From positions 62,001 through 126,000 of the forward strand of contig NZ_CP040276.1 in assembly GCF_013393905.1 (NCBI RefSeq): a stretch of 64,000 nucleotides of DNA, read 5' to 3'. Position 1 is the stretch's first letter; every line of letters begins with the position of its first letter. This document shows positions 1 to 8,807 of this stretch, one piece after another. Made by a program: the position numbers and the translations under genes. Below the pieces are notes generated by a model. It saw nothing but the letters and a program-made list of their open reading frames with translations. It ran no database searches and was not told the DNA's origin. Origin of the DNA: Nostoc sp. C052 (GTDB lineage: Bacteria > Cyanobacteriota > Cyanobacteriia > Cyanobacteriales > Nostocaceae).

Positions 1-1763
1 GTGAGTAGAATCAAAAACACAGGTTGTCGGAAAGATAGCAATGTTAATAAGCTTAGAGGCAACCAGATTTCATAGAAATCGTGCAACAAAACGTAGGATT
101 TTTGAGATGGAGAAGGATCAAATTCATCATATTTGATACTGAAAAATAGTAGCAGAAAATAAACAGTGAAAGGGACAAGAAGCAAAGGCGTAGATTGGGA
201 AATTAAGAGAACGAGTCCACAGGAAAAAATAGCTTCGAGTGGAAACACAATGTAATTAATCCAAGTTCGGAGTGATTGCACACCAAACTTTGTAGCCAAT
301 GTCTTTATACCCGATTGCAAATCATTTTCTCGATCCCAAATTTGATGCAATAGAATACCTCTAATTCCAACCCCAAATGCCCAAGCTGTAGCAACGATCG
401 CTAGAGAATAGTTTGCCGATTGAGGAGTTGCCGTTAAGCGAGAAAATACCGTAGCGACTAGCAATGTGGGAATTGCGTGTACGGTAGCAGCGTCGGCAAC
501 TGCACCCAAGATATATCGTTCTTTCAGGCGGAGGGGCGGAGCAGGATAAATGGTTAGCAATGTATAGATAGAACCAAGCAAAATGGCTGAAGTTGAGTTA
601 AAGCCAATAAACAACCACGGGACTGCACCTGCAATGGCTAAACTGACACTTAATAAAATACGTTGCCCTCTCGAAAGATGAGCCATTCTGTTCTGCTTGC
701 CAGCTTGAAAATCTACCTCAATATCAAAGATGTCATTGACAACATGACCGTAAGCTGCAACGAAAAACATTGAAACTAAAAGAGCCAGTAGTGTAATGAT
801 AGATTGTTGAGGTGGTGTATCTTGGATGAGGATTTCAGCGTAGGCAATAGCGAGTAATGGGGGGATTTTGTAGAACCACCAATCGTTACCCCGAAGTAAG
901 TTGAAAAGTGATAAAAACCTTTCTCTGATTCCAGGGTCTTGATTTGCTTTTGGTTCTGGAGCATTCATAAACTCCACAAATTGTTCTGGTGTTAGTGGAT
1001 TATTTTTATAATCAAAGACTCCCAAACTTCTACAGCCTTCTAGTTTTTGACCTCTTATGTATTGCTCATAAAATTTTTCATCCACTTCAAAAATTTCTAG
1101 TTTATCAGAAGTCTGTGACTCTCGATAACAAAAATTAATAGAACTGTTTTTAGGAGCTATATGACAAGTCGCTACTACTCTTTTATTAGTAAATAAGTTA
1201 GGAGAAGAGCCATGAAAAAGCCGTCCATCAAATATAAGTGCTTTGCCTGCTTGCATGGGGACATTGGTAAGATAGTCTTGTTGCATCAGAGACAAAATAT
1301 CTTGACTGCAAGACGAGGCTGCATAAACAAAACGAGGTCTTGGGTTTGAAGTGATTAGATGGCTTTTGCTAACAACTTGAAGACAACCAGTTTGTTCGTC
1401 TACATCAATGAGGGGACACCAAATAATAAAAGATTTATGTGAGGTTTCATCTACTATTGATGGGTCTTGATGTATCGATAAAGATGGAGAATTTAGCGTT
1501 TTACTAATGAAGTTGCAGTAAACAATTTTGTAGTCTGTAAATAAAGTTTCTATTTGAGAAATAAAGGTTTTTTTGATTTCCTGATTAACTAGCTGACGGT
1601 ATAGTATATCTGAGCTAATTTCACTGCGATACAAATACGGGGCATCAGTGATTGAATCTTGAGGAAGAGGAGATTTTTTATAAATATTTAAAAGGTTTTG
1701 CACTCTCTCTTCACTGAGAAAATCAACAACTACATATCCTTTTTCTTCAAGTTCTTGATACAT
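1..1763 (-). CDS. PhyH-type dioxygenase fused to UbiA prenyltransferase (partial, runs off left edge)
   Basis: One open frame starts at the ATG at 1763 and is still open at base 1, giving 587 visible residues. Residues 1-250 look like a phytanoyl-CoA dioxygenase (2-oxoglutarate/Fe(II)) domain: an HxD pair at H98/D100, a distal His at 184 (LFHGSSP) and Arg at 195. From about residue 285 the protein is hydrophobic and UbiA-like. It carries NDIFDIEVD (343-351), the first Asp-rich prenyl-diphosphate site, and later WDRENDLQSGIKT, which fits the second. The predicted role is a membrane prenyltransferase with an attached hydroxylase; the substrate is unknown. The N-terminal domain closely resembles that of the large glycosyltransferase protein at 3998-8791. 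A stop codon lies 11 codons upstream of the chosen ATG. The frame overlaps the tail of an acyl-AMP-ligase remnant. The joined frame is seen directly; the function is inferred. Confidence 0.75.
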   Translation of the reverse strand, partial: MYQELEEKGYVVVDFLSEERVQNLLNIYKKSPLPQDSITDAPYLYRSEISSDILYRQLVNQEIKKTFISQIETLFTDYKIVYCNFISKTLNSPSLSIHQDPSIVDETSHKSFIIWCPLIDVDEQTGCLQVVSKSHLITSNPRPRFVYAASSCSQDILSLMQQDYLTNVPMQAGKALIFDGRLFHGSSPNLFTNKRVVATCHIAPKNSSINFCYRESQTSDKLEIFEVDEKFYEQYIRGQKLEGCRSLGVFDYKNNPLTPEQFVEFMNAPEPKANQDPGIRERFLSLFNLLRGNDWWFYKIPPLLAIAYAEILIQDTPPQQSIITLLALLVSMFFVAAYGHVVNDIFDIEVDFQAGKQNRMAHLSRGQRILLSVSLAIAGAVPWLFIGFNSTSAILLGSIYTLLTIYPAPPLRLKERYILGAVADAATVHAIPTLLVATVFSRLTATPQSANYSLAIVATAWAFGVGIRGILLHQIWDRENDLQSGIKTLATKFGVQSLRTWINYIVFPLEAIFSCGLVLLISQSTPLLLVPFTVYFLLLFFSIKYDEFDPSPSQKSYVLLHDFYEIWLPLSLLTLLSFRQPVFLILL

Positions 1764-1794
1764 GATACACTTGGGATAAATTTTCTCTTGTTGC

Positions 1795-2184
1795 TCGCAT
1801 CAGATAGTGATTGAGAAAGCAATCGAGCATCAGATGCGATCGCTTCCAATCTCAGTAAAATGTGTTTCATCCGTGCCGCTTCCGGTGCGGGTGCGGGAAT
1901 GGCAACCACTCCAGCGTAAAGGCAACCAAAAAAGGCGGCGATCGCTTCTAATCCTTGGGGATAAACCAGCAAGACTCTTTCGCCGACGCAGAGTCGAGAT
2001 TGTAAGTAAGCGGCGATCGCCCTGGCTTTCTCGTCCAACTGTTGATAAGTTAAACTAAACTGGCACTCGGTTTCTGCCCATTTTCTAAAAAAGTGTAGGC
2101 TATTTTGTCTGGGTGTAGAGAGGCGCGATTATGCAAATTGACAAGAATTCGATTGTTGTTCCGAGACGCTAGGCGATCGCTCAT
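1795..2184 (-). pseudogene. fatty-acyl-AMP ligase (FAAL) N-terminal remnant
   Basis: From an ATG at 2184 the translation begins MSDRLASRNNNRILVNLHNR and runs to FLENG. It then needs a one-base shift near 2075-2090 to continue as ETECQFSLTYQQLDEKARAI, GERVLLVYPQGLEAIAAFFG and LYAGVVAIPAPAP. These are the opening segments of acyl-AMP ligases that load fatty acids onto carrier proteins. Only about 120 of the usual 580 or so residues remain; the ATP-binding and later motifs are missing, and the frame runs into the start of the PhyH-UbiA gene. It is therefore frameshifted and truncated. A complete FAAL gene may once have stood here in a lipopeptide or polyketide cluster; that is inference. Confidence 0.7.
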
Positions 2185-2282
2185 AGGTTTATTTACAGCA
2201 GATTTCAAGATGGATGAAGTTTATAGTTAAGAATCTATGAAATTCAGAGGGGGATTTTTTCTAACAAAACCAAACCATTGTC

Positions 2283-2507
2283 TTAAAAATCTATCTCTAG
2301 ATGATATCCTCGCATCAAAGCAGTTCCAAGTAAAGGTTTATAACCAGAAGCTAAAATAGGGAGTACTTTTTCTATATTGTCCCAAACAATTGTTGTTAAA
2401 TGTATAGATAATAAAGCTTCGCTACCATCGGCTAATCTTGCGGGTTTTGTTTGTATAGCCGCGATTTCCAATCGCCCGGTGTTTCTTCCAAAATTGGATA
2501 CTCCCAC
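2283..2507 (-). pseudogene. clan AA (retropepsin-like) aspartic protease, C-terminal fragment
   Basis: The 74-residue frame starts with GTG and ends in KPLLGTALMRGYHLEIDF, preceded by ARLADGSEALLSIHLTTIVW. This is the usual second half of the small cyanobacterial retropepsin-like proteins of about 110-130 residues. The first half, which holds the catalytic D-T/S-G motif, is missing: a TAG lies in frame a few codons upstream and the flanking sequence is the end of the glycosyltransferase gene 5 bases away. It cannot be an active protease as it stands. Such genes often occur in pairs with an antitoxin-like partner, but none is seen here. Confidence 0.5.
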
Positions 2508-2511
2508 AGCA

Positions 2512-3486
2512 TTATCCTAATTCTACTCTGATTTTCTCATTTTTCCAGTTTTGAGGATTATGCAATTTAATTCCTGCCTCCCAACCGCAACGAACACCTA
2601 TAATCGACTCTTGAATGTATTTAAACAACAAATAAAAAGGCAAATTATGAGTCAATTTAAGGCGTAAAATTCTTAACAAACATCGGTAGATCAGAAGTGA
2701 ACTGAGACGGATTAAAAACATTGGTAAAGGTAGTTTTTGATAACCGTGTTTGAAAGCAAAGTAGGTAGTATTTTTAGCGAGGGAATACCAACAGGTGAGA
2801 TGCCGGTGATCGCGGCGATTATGACTGGGTTGCACATAGTGTTCTACAACCGCATCTATATGATTAACCCTATAGCCAGCTTCCAGCAAACGCAAACAGA
2901 TATCGGTTTCTTCTAAAAAATATTCAAAAAACTCATCAAAATAGCCAATTCTGACTAAAGCTTCTCGTTGATATGAAGCATTAGCTCCCATTACGCCGCA
3001 AAACCATTCATGGCTGGAGGTATATTTAGCTGTCTCTGTCGCGGAAAGAATTGGTTGAGATTCGCTCAAACGGCTATTGACACCTCTAGAAAACTGTAAA
3101 GAAAAATTTGGTTGAGTTTTATCTATAACTGCTCCACCCACACAACCACAAATCGCTCCTTGTTCTCGGTAAATTTGTAAATGTAAATCTATCCAATTGT
3201 GTGGAGGAATAACATCGTCATCAAGATAAAAAATAATATCTCCTGATGCTGCTTTCAAACCTAAGTTTCTAGCCACACTCACATTCCGTTCTTCAGTAAG
3301 AAGAATCTGATTAATGATATCTTTGTATTCTAATAAAACTAATTCTGTATTATCTTGTGCTGGGCCAACTACTAAAATTAGCTCTTGAAAAGAACATCGC
3401 CAAAGAGAAACGGCCTTCATCACTTTTGAGAGAAAGTTACACCTGTCTACAGTACAGATAATCACAGTTGCAGAAGGAGATAGCAT
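2512..3486 (-). CDS. family 2 glycosyltransferase
   Basis: The protein has 324 residues and a GT-A fold of family GT2. It starts TVIICTVDRCNFLSKVMKAV, has the metal/nucleotide-sugar motif FYLDDDVIPP (Asp 89-91) and an acceptor-side acidic motif EETDICLRLLEAGY. Residues 240-300 are more hydrophobic and may touch the membrane. It should transfer a sugar from a nucleotide donor to a surface glycan, glycolipid or secondary metabolite; donor and acceptor cannot be read from sequence. It is separated from the divergent glycosyltransferase fusion at 3998 by an AT-rich spacer. The ATG at 3486 fits the start of the first beta strand. Confidence 0.88.
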   Translation of the reverse strand: MLSPSATVIICTVDRCNFLSKVMKAVSLWRCSFQELILVVGPAQDNTELVLLEYKDIINQILLTEERNVSVARNLGLKAASGDIIFYLDDDVIPPHNWIDLHLQIYREQGAICGCVGGAVIDKTQPNFSLQFSRGVNSRLSESQPILSATETAKYTSSHEWFCGVMGANASYQREALVRIGYFDEFFEYFLEETDICLRLLEAGYRVNHIDAVVEHYVQPSHNRRDHRHLTCWYSLAKNTTYFAFKHGYQKLPLPMFLIRLSSLLIYRCLLRILRLKLTHNLPFYLLFKYIQESIIGVRCGWEAGIKLHNPQNWKNEKIRVELG

Positions 3487-3997
3487 TACAAATAATTTAG
3501 TGATAATTTAGTTGAAAATAAGGTGCGTAGATACGTAGTGGCTTGTCGCCAGACATCAAGTGATGTCCGGATCTCAATTTTTATGTTTTTACAAATTTGA
3601 GAAACATCTTGAATTTATTGGCAATCGAATTATGCTCAAATTCCAAGCTACTTGTTGATTTTTTAACGTTTATTTATAATTAATTGTATATTTTGTTACT
3701 TTTCTTATAAATTAGACAATTACTTTTTCTAAGAAATTATGTCTTTTTTACTACGCTTGTAAAAAATTAACAAATGTAAAAAATACACTTAAAAGGAAGA
3801 TAGTAGAGAGTAAAAATGTATAATTTAGTAAATATATACTGTGCTAATTAAAAACTTAATTATACTTAAGAATTTTACATTTTTTAACTCAATTCAATAT
3901 TATAAGTGCTTAAAGGTACATACAGTTAAGCATCGAGTATATAGATATTAAATAAAATATATTAATATTATTAATTTCCAAGGAAAACTATTTTAAA
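3487..3997. other. AT-rich divergent intergenic region with a small hairpin
   Basis: No coding frame is convincing here. The spacer separates the minus-strand glycosyltransferase from the plus-strand fusion gene and is very AT-rich. Near its left end a 9-bp stem (CCAGACATC / GATGTCCGG with one mismatch and an AAGT loop, 3549-3570) is visible. It could be a terminator or a short repeat. Promoters for both flanking genes presumably lie here, but no clear -35/-10 pair stands out. Confidence 0.5.
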
Positions 3998-6900
3998 ATG
4001 CGTAGAACTAATCAAGAAATTGAAATAAATGGATATACGATAATTGAGTTGTTCAATAAAACTGAAGTAAAAAGTCTGCTCAATTTTAACGAGAAGTATT
4101 CTCTTTCTAAAAACTTATTAGTTTCAGGTATGACTTTTAGTATAAGCGCCTCCAATTTATCATACCGCCAGATGATTACTCAGGAAGTAAAAAAGTGTTT
4201 CTCTTCAAAACTAGCAATTTTATTTCCTGAATATAGAATAGTCGTTTGTAATTTAGTTTTTAAAAGTCCTGATGTATTTAGTGAGATGCCTCTACATCAA
4301 GATCCATCATTAGTAGATGAACTTTCCCTAAAATCATTTGGAGTGTGGTGTCCTCTAATTGATGTAGACGAGCAAAATGGCTGTCTTCTAGTTGTAAAAA
4401 AAAGCCATTTGCTTAATTCACAACTGAGACCACTTTTTGTTTTTGATGGATTTCCCTACAGCCAAGATATACTGTCGCTTTTACAACAAAACTATCTTAC
4501 CAGCATCCCGATGAAATCCGGACAAGCACTGATATATGATAAACGCCTGTTTCACGGTTCGCCACCAAACTCAACAGCTATTGAAAGAGTTGCAGCTATT
4601 TGTAGCCTTATTCCTGAAAATATTTTGACTCATTTCTGCTATAGAGAAACTCTGACCTCTAGCAAAATAGAGTTATTTGAGGTAGAGGATGAATTCTACG
4701 ATCGCTATATCGTTGGACAAAAACCAGAAGGCGTGAAAAGATTAGGTACTCTTGATTATAATGTCGATCCATTAACACCAGAGCTACTTGTAGAAAAACT
4801 AGGAACAAAAAATTCCGCTCTAGTATTTCCCCGTTTGGCAAACTTTGAAATCAACTTTCAGCCTCAGTTTTTAGAAAAACTTAACTTATTATCTCAAAAA
4901 GTAGCTATCCTTGTTAGTAATGAATTTGAAGGTTTTTCTCAAAATGGGGGAATAGGGACTTACTATACAACCTTAAGTCAAAAACTTAAATCTGATGGCT
5001 GGTACGTCATCCTGCTGCTTTGTCAAACTGAAACTGACTTTCAAGGAGAACCAAGTTTCGCTGATGTAGATTGTGTTTTCTCCACTCACGAAATCAAACA
5101 GGTTTTAAATCTCCAGCTAATTCATCATCAAATTTTATCTACAACCCAGCAAGATGCAATTGGTAATAGCTTTGACTATGAGAGTTTCTGTTGTTTATTC
5201 TTCACTCAAGCAGCGATCGCTAGCTTACCAGATGCAGTGCTTTATGTAGAATTTCCAGACATTTGGGGATTCGGCTACCGCACAATTCAAGCTAAAAAAA
5301 CTGGTTTGCTGGGTGATAGTTGTCTCATTGGTGTCACTACTCATGGGTGCTTTGAATGGCTGCGCGAGGTTAATAGTCAATATGCCATACAGCAACCCCA
5401 GTGGTTCTGGCAAGCTTACCACTACGAGCAATTTTCCTATGAAAATGCAGACATCGCTTACTTTCCTTCATACTTCCTCAAGTCCAAACTAGAAAGTTAT
5501 GGCTGGAAAACATCCCAGGCGAAGCATTTACCATACTTTGTACCCACTATACATCAGTATGAAAAAAGTGAGAGGCTCCCAAAGTCAAGTAATCTCAATG
5601 TTGATAAAATACCCGTTGTCTTTTTCAGCCGTTTGGAAGAGAGAAAAGGACTTTGCACTTTTGTAGAAGCAATCAAGTTACTGAATCCTGCTGTAGTTGA
5701 GAAAATTCAGGTTATTTTCATGGGAAAAATTATTCCCCTGCAATCATCACAACTAAAACATCTAGATAGTCAACAGTATATTGAACAAGAACTTGATAGT
5801 AATCTAATCTACAAAATAATACCAAATTTATCTAGTCAAGAAGCAATTAAGTTTATTTATGAATTAAATTACCCAATTGTTTGCCTGACAAGTATACAAG
5901 AAAACTTTCCGAACACTGGGCTAGAAATGGGACAGTTACCCGTCAGTTTAGTAGTTTCAGATACAGGGGGATTTCGAGAAACTTTAAGTTTAATTGAGCG
6001 TTCTGACTCCGTGCGTTACTTTCACCCAGCAAATTCCTATTCCCTCGCTCAAATGATAACTGAGGCAATTAATGCTTACCCTGAAAACCCATTAATCCCC
6101 CAAAATGAATTTTTACAACAAGTCAATCAACGCCTGCTAAACCAAAGATTAGAATATATGAGTCAAGCTTTTATTAATAGCGCTCCTAAAGAACCTCAAA
6201 CTCCAAAAGTCACAATCGCTATTGTCTGTTGGCATCCAGTAAATACTATATTAGAATGCTTAGAAAGTCTTGCTGTCCAAAACTATAACAATTTTGATGT
6301 TATCATCGGGTATCGAGAATCAATTGATGAGTATTTACAAGAAATAATTATTCAAGCTCAAACTAAGTTTCCTGATTATAAATATTTAAATTTAGATGCA
6401 AACTGGAGTTTGGGAGAAAGTTATAACAACTTAATCACGTTAGCTGTAGGAGAGTATGTTTTACAGTTATCTGTGGAACATATTGCCTTACCAGATATGG
6501 TAGAAAAGTTAGTGACGGCGGCGATCGCCTCTGATGCAGATGTGGTAGTATGTCCGCAGGTTAGGCTTCAAGAGAATGGAGAACTAAAAGCGATGCCTGC
6601 GGCGGTAAACTACGCTTTTATCGATGGTTGCTTGCTAAAGTTACTAGAGTTTAACCACAATCAAGATATATCTGCGTTATTTTCCCTCAAACTGCTGCAA
6701 GAATTTCGCTACTCGCTAGAGAGAGGATTGCTAGCTCTCAACTGGCATATATTAGCAGCAGCGATCGCCACTGGGAAAGAAATTGCTTACTACCCCTATC
6801 CTCTCTACATAACCAAAAATTCTTCCTCAACAATTAGTTCTGTAAATCTAGCCAAAGAACGGTATTATCTGCGGCAATATTTATACCAAATTGAGCCTGC

Positions 6901-8791
6901 TAAGTGGAATCAACGCCAGCTTAATTTCTTGCTGACAGGTGTCGAACAACTTCTGCAAGAGCAAAATTCAGGTAAAGCATTTCAGCTTACTCATCAAAAT
7001 AATCAAAATTTATCTCCCCAGTCTCAGGCTTGGATGCTAACTGCACAGCAACTTCAGGATCAACTCACACAAACCCAAGAAACTCTAAAAAACGTGCAAT
7101 CATGGAATCAACAACTACAAGTTGGAAAGGACTGGCTAGAGGCGCAATGGCAGACATGGATGCTGAGGGCGCAAAAAGCTGAGTTTGAGTGGGAACGATG
7201 GCAATCTTTTAGCACGATGATGTCTGCGAGTAAGTTTTGGCAACTCCGCAGTGCTTGGTTAAAATTCAAACGGCTAATCGGCTCGAAAAAGCCCGATCTA
7301 CTTCAGTTAGCAAATCAAATTAACTCCGACATTCCTATCCGAGATTTTGTTGCTCTCATTGCTAGCCAAAAAGTGAGATTTTTTCAGCCAGAAGCTTCTG
7401 AATCTCCTGTAGTTTCAATTATTTCTGTGTTTGTTAATAACTATGAATATTTTGAAACTACTTACAGAAGTGCGATCAACCAAACCTGGCAAAATTGGGA
7501 ATGGATTATTGTCAATGATGGCTCGACTAACTCCGATGCAATAACATTCATTGAGTCATTGTCTCAAAGAACCAACAAAATCAAAGTTATTTCTCATTCT
7601 AGCCAACAAGGTGATGCCGCAGGACGCAACACGGCAATCGCCCAAGCTAGAGGCAAATATTTATTTTTTCTCAATTTGGTTGACATTATTGACCCCACAT
7701 ATATAGAAAAAAGCCTTCTGTTCTTAGAAACCCATTCGGAATTTTCCTTTGTTAACTCCTACTCTGCGATCTTTCAAGCAGAGGAATACTGGTGCAATCA
7801 TAGCTTGAGCCAACTTGCTTCATTGTCGGATGAAAATCAGTTTACAAGAGGATTGCTGTATCGCAAAGCGGATTTTGAGCAACTAGGGGGATTTGACGCA
7901 GATTTAAAGCTATATGCAGATTGGGAACGATGGCTAAAAGCGATCGCCAATCAACAACTTGGATGGACAATTCCTGAATATCTAGAGTGCGATCGCCGCA
8001 TTAACTTTTTGGATCTCGATCCTGGGGAACGAAAGCAAGTAACTAAATTAATCCAGTCTCGCTACCCTGAAATTTTTAATAGTACCGTAACTGCAAATAT
8101 TTCCCTCAACCGCCAACCCCTTAACCCGCAGCAACTCAAATATCAAATAGCCGTCCAAAACTCCCTCAGCCGTTACAATGCTGGGAAACGCCTGCTGTTT
8201 TTCTTTCCTTCCCTCTCCAACACCAATATCGATAAATTTAATCTGGACTTAGTAACGCTGCTGGAAAAAGAGGGTTATGAAATGGCGATCACCACAACCT
8301 TAAAATCAAAGCATCCCTGGTATGATTCCTTTTATCGTCTAACACCAGACATATTTCATCTACCGAATTTGTTAGATGAAGTTTACTGGTTGGCTTTTAT
8401 CCGCTACACGATCCAATCTCGTCAAATCGATATTGTTGTAATTTCTCATACAGACATCGCCTATTACTTCCTCCCTCTACTCCGTGCTGAATTTCCTCAA
8501 GTTGCTTTTATGGGTTGCAGCTATACTGGTGAATCCAATTCGGAAAGTGGTAATTTCACAATTTCTAGGCAATTTAGTCAGTATCTTGACTGTCAAGTTC
8601 TATTTTCTCCAGAGATTACTGCGGTTGAAAAAGATATTAGTGACTCAAATAACTCTAATTTGAGAATTTGTTCTAGTAATATTGAAATGGTAAACATTTT
8701 TACTGAAGCTATCCAAACGCGTCAAACCCAGATCCAATCAGAAATTGACACTGAGTTAGCAACTGTAACTTTATTACTTGCACTTAGATAG
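3998..8791 (+). CDS. PhyH dioxygenase - multi-glycosyltransferase fusion protein
   Basis: The protein has 1597 residues. Residues 1-260 are a PhyH-like 2-oxoglutarate/Fe(II) domain with H100/D102, distal H186 and R197. Residues 300-690 form a GT4-type (GT-B) module, with GGIGTYY near its start and VVFFSRLEERKGL and NFPNTGLEMG in the donor half. Residues 735-960 are a GT2-like module, 1005-1075 are glutamine-rich coiled coil, and 1135-1340 are a second GT2 module starting VVSIISVFVNNYEYFETT. Residues 1395-1597 look like only the acceptor half of another GT4. Both GT2 modules lack a clean DXD: the expected positions read SVEH and LNLVDI, so one or both may not be catalytic. An AAGGA ribosome site precedes the ATG. 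The PhyH domain is a close relative of that in the PhyH-UbiA gene at the window start. The likely role is building or modifying a glycan or glycolipid. Confidence 0.82.
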   Translation: MRRTNQEIEINGYTIIELFNKTEVKSLLNFNEKYSLSKNLLVSGMTFSISASNLSYRQMITQEVKKCFSSKLAILFPEYRIVVCNLVFKSPDVFSEMPLHQDPSLVDELSLKSFGVWCPLIDVDEQNGCLLVVKKSHLLNSQLRPLFVFDGFPYSQDILSLLQQNYLTSIPMKSGQALIYDKRLFHGSPPNSTAIERVAAICSLIPENILTHFCYRETLTSSKIELFEVEDEFYDRYIVGQKPEGVKRLGTLDYNVDPLTPELLVEKLGTKNSALVFPRLANFEINFQPQFLEKLNLLSQKVAILVSNEFEGFSQNGGIGTYYTTLSQKLKSDGWYVILLLCQTETDFQGEPSFADVDCVFSTHEIKQVLNLQLIHHQILSTTQQDAIGNSFDYESFCCLFFTQAAIASLPDAVLYVEFPDIWGFGYRTIQAKKTGLLGDSCLIGVTTHGCFEWLREVNSQYAIQQPQWFWQAYHYEQFSYENADIAYFPSYFLKSKLESYGWKTSQAKHLPYFVPTIHQYEKSERLPKSSNLNVDKIPVVFFSRLEERKGLCTFVEAIKLLNPAVVEKIQVIFMGKIIPLQSSQLKHLDSQQYIEQELDSNLIYKIIPNLSSQEAIKFIYELNYPIVCLTSIQENFPNTGLEMGQLPVSLVVSDTGGFRETLSLIERSDSVRYFHPANSYSLAQMITEAINAYPENPLIPQNEFLQQVNQRLLNQRLEYMSQAFINSAPKEPQTPKVTIAIVCWHPVNTILECLESLAVQNYNNFDVIIGYRESIDEYLQEIIIQAQTKFPDYKYLNLDANWSLGESYNNLITLAVGEYVLQLSVEHIALPDMVEKLVTAAIASDADVVVCPQVRLQENGELKAMPAAVNYAFIDGCLLKLLEFNHNQDISALFSLKLLQEFRYSLERGLLALNWHILAAAIATGKEIAYYPYPLYITKNSSSTISSVNLAKERYYLRQYLYQIEPAKWNQRQLNFLLTGVEQLLQEQNSGKAFQLTHQNNQNLSPQSQAWMLTAQQLQDQLTQTQETLKNVQSWNQQLQVGKDWLEAQWQTWMLRAQKAEFEWERWQSFSTMMSASKFWQLRSAWLKFKRLIGSKKPDLLQLANQINSDIPIRDFVALIASQKVRFFQPEASESPVVSIISVFVNNYEYFETTYRSAINQTWQNWEWIIVNDGSTNSDAITFIESLSQRTNKIKVISHSSQQGDAAGRNTAIAQARGKYLFFLNLVDIIDPTYIEKSLLFLETHSEFSFVNSYSAIFQAEEYWCNHSLSQLASLSDENQFTRGLLYRKADFEQLGGFDADLKLYADWERWLKAIANQQLGWTIPEYLECDRRINFLDLDPGERKQVTKLIQSRYPEIFNSTVTANISLNRQPLNPQQLKYQIAVQNSLSRYNAGKRLLFFFPSLSNTNIDKFNLDLVTLLEKEGYEMAITTTLKSKHPWYDSFYRLTPDIFHLPNLLDEVYWLAFIRYTIQSRQIDIVVISHTDIAYYFLPLLRAEFPQVAFMGCSYTGESNSESGNFTISRQFSQYLDCQVLFSPEITAVEKDISDSNNSNLRICSSNIEMVNIFTEAIQTRQTQIQSEIDTELATVTLLLALR

Positions 8792-8807
8792 ATATAACTA
8801 GTGAAGT

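Noticed and set aside
7403..8100. Second GT2 module of the fusion protein as a certainly active enzyme
   Set aside because: The expected DXD position reads LNLVDI, so activity cannot be claimed.
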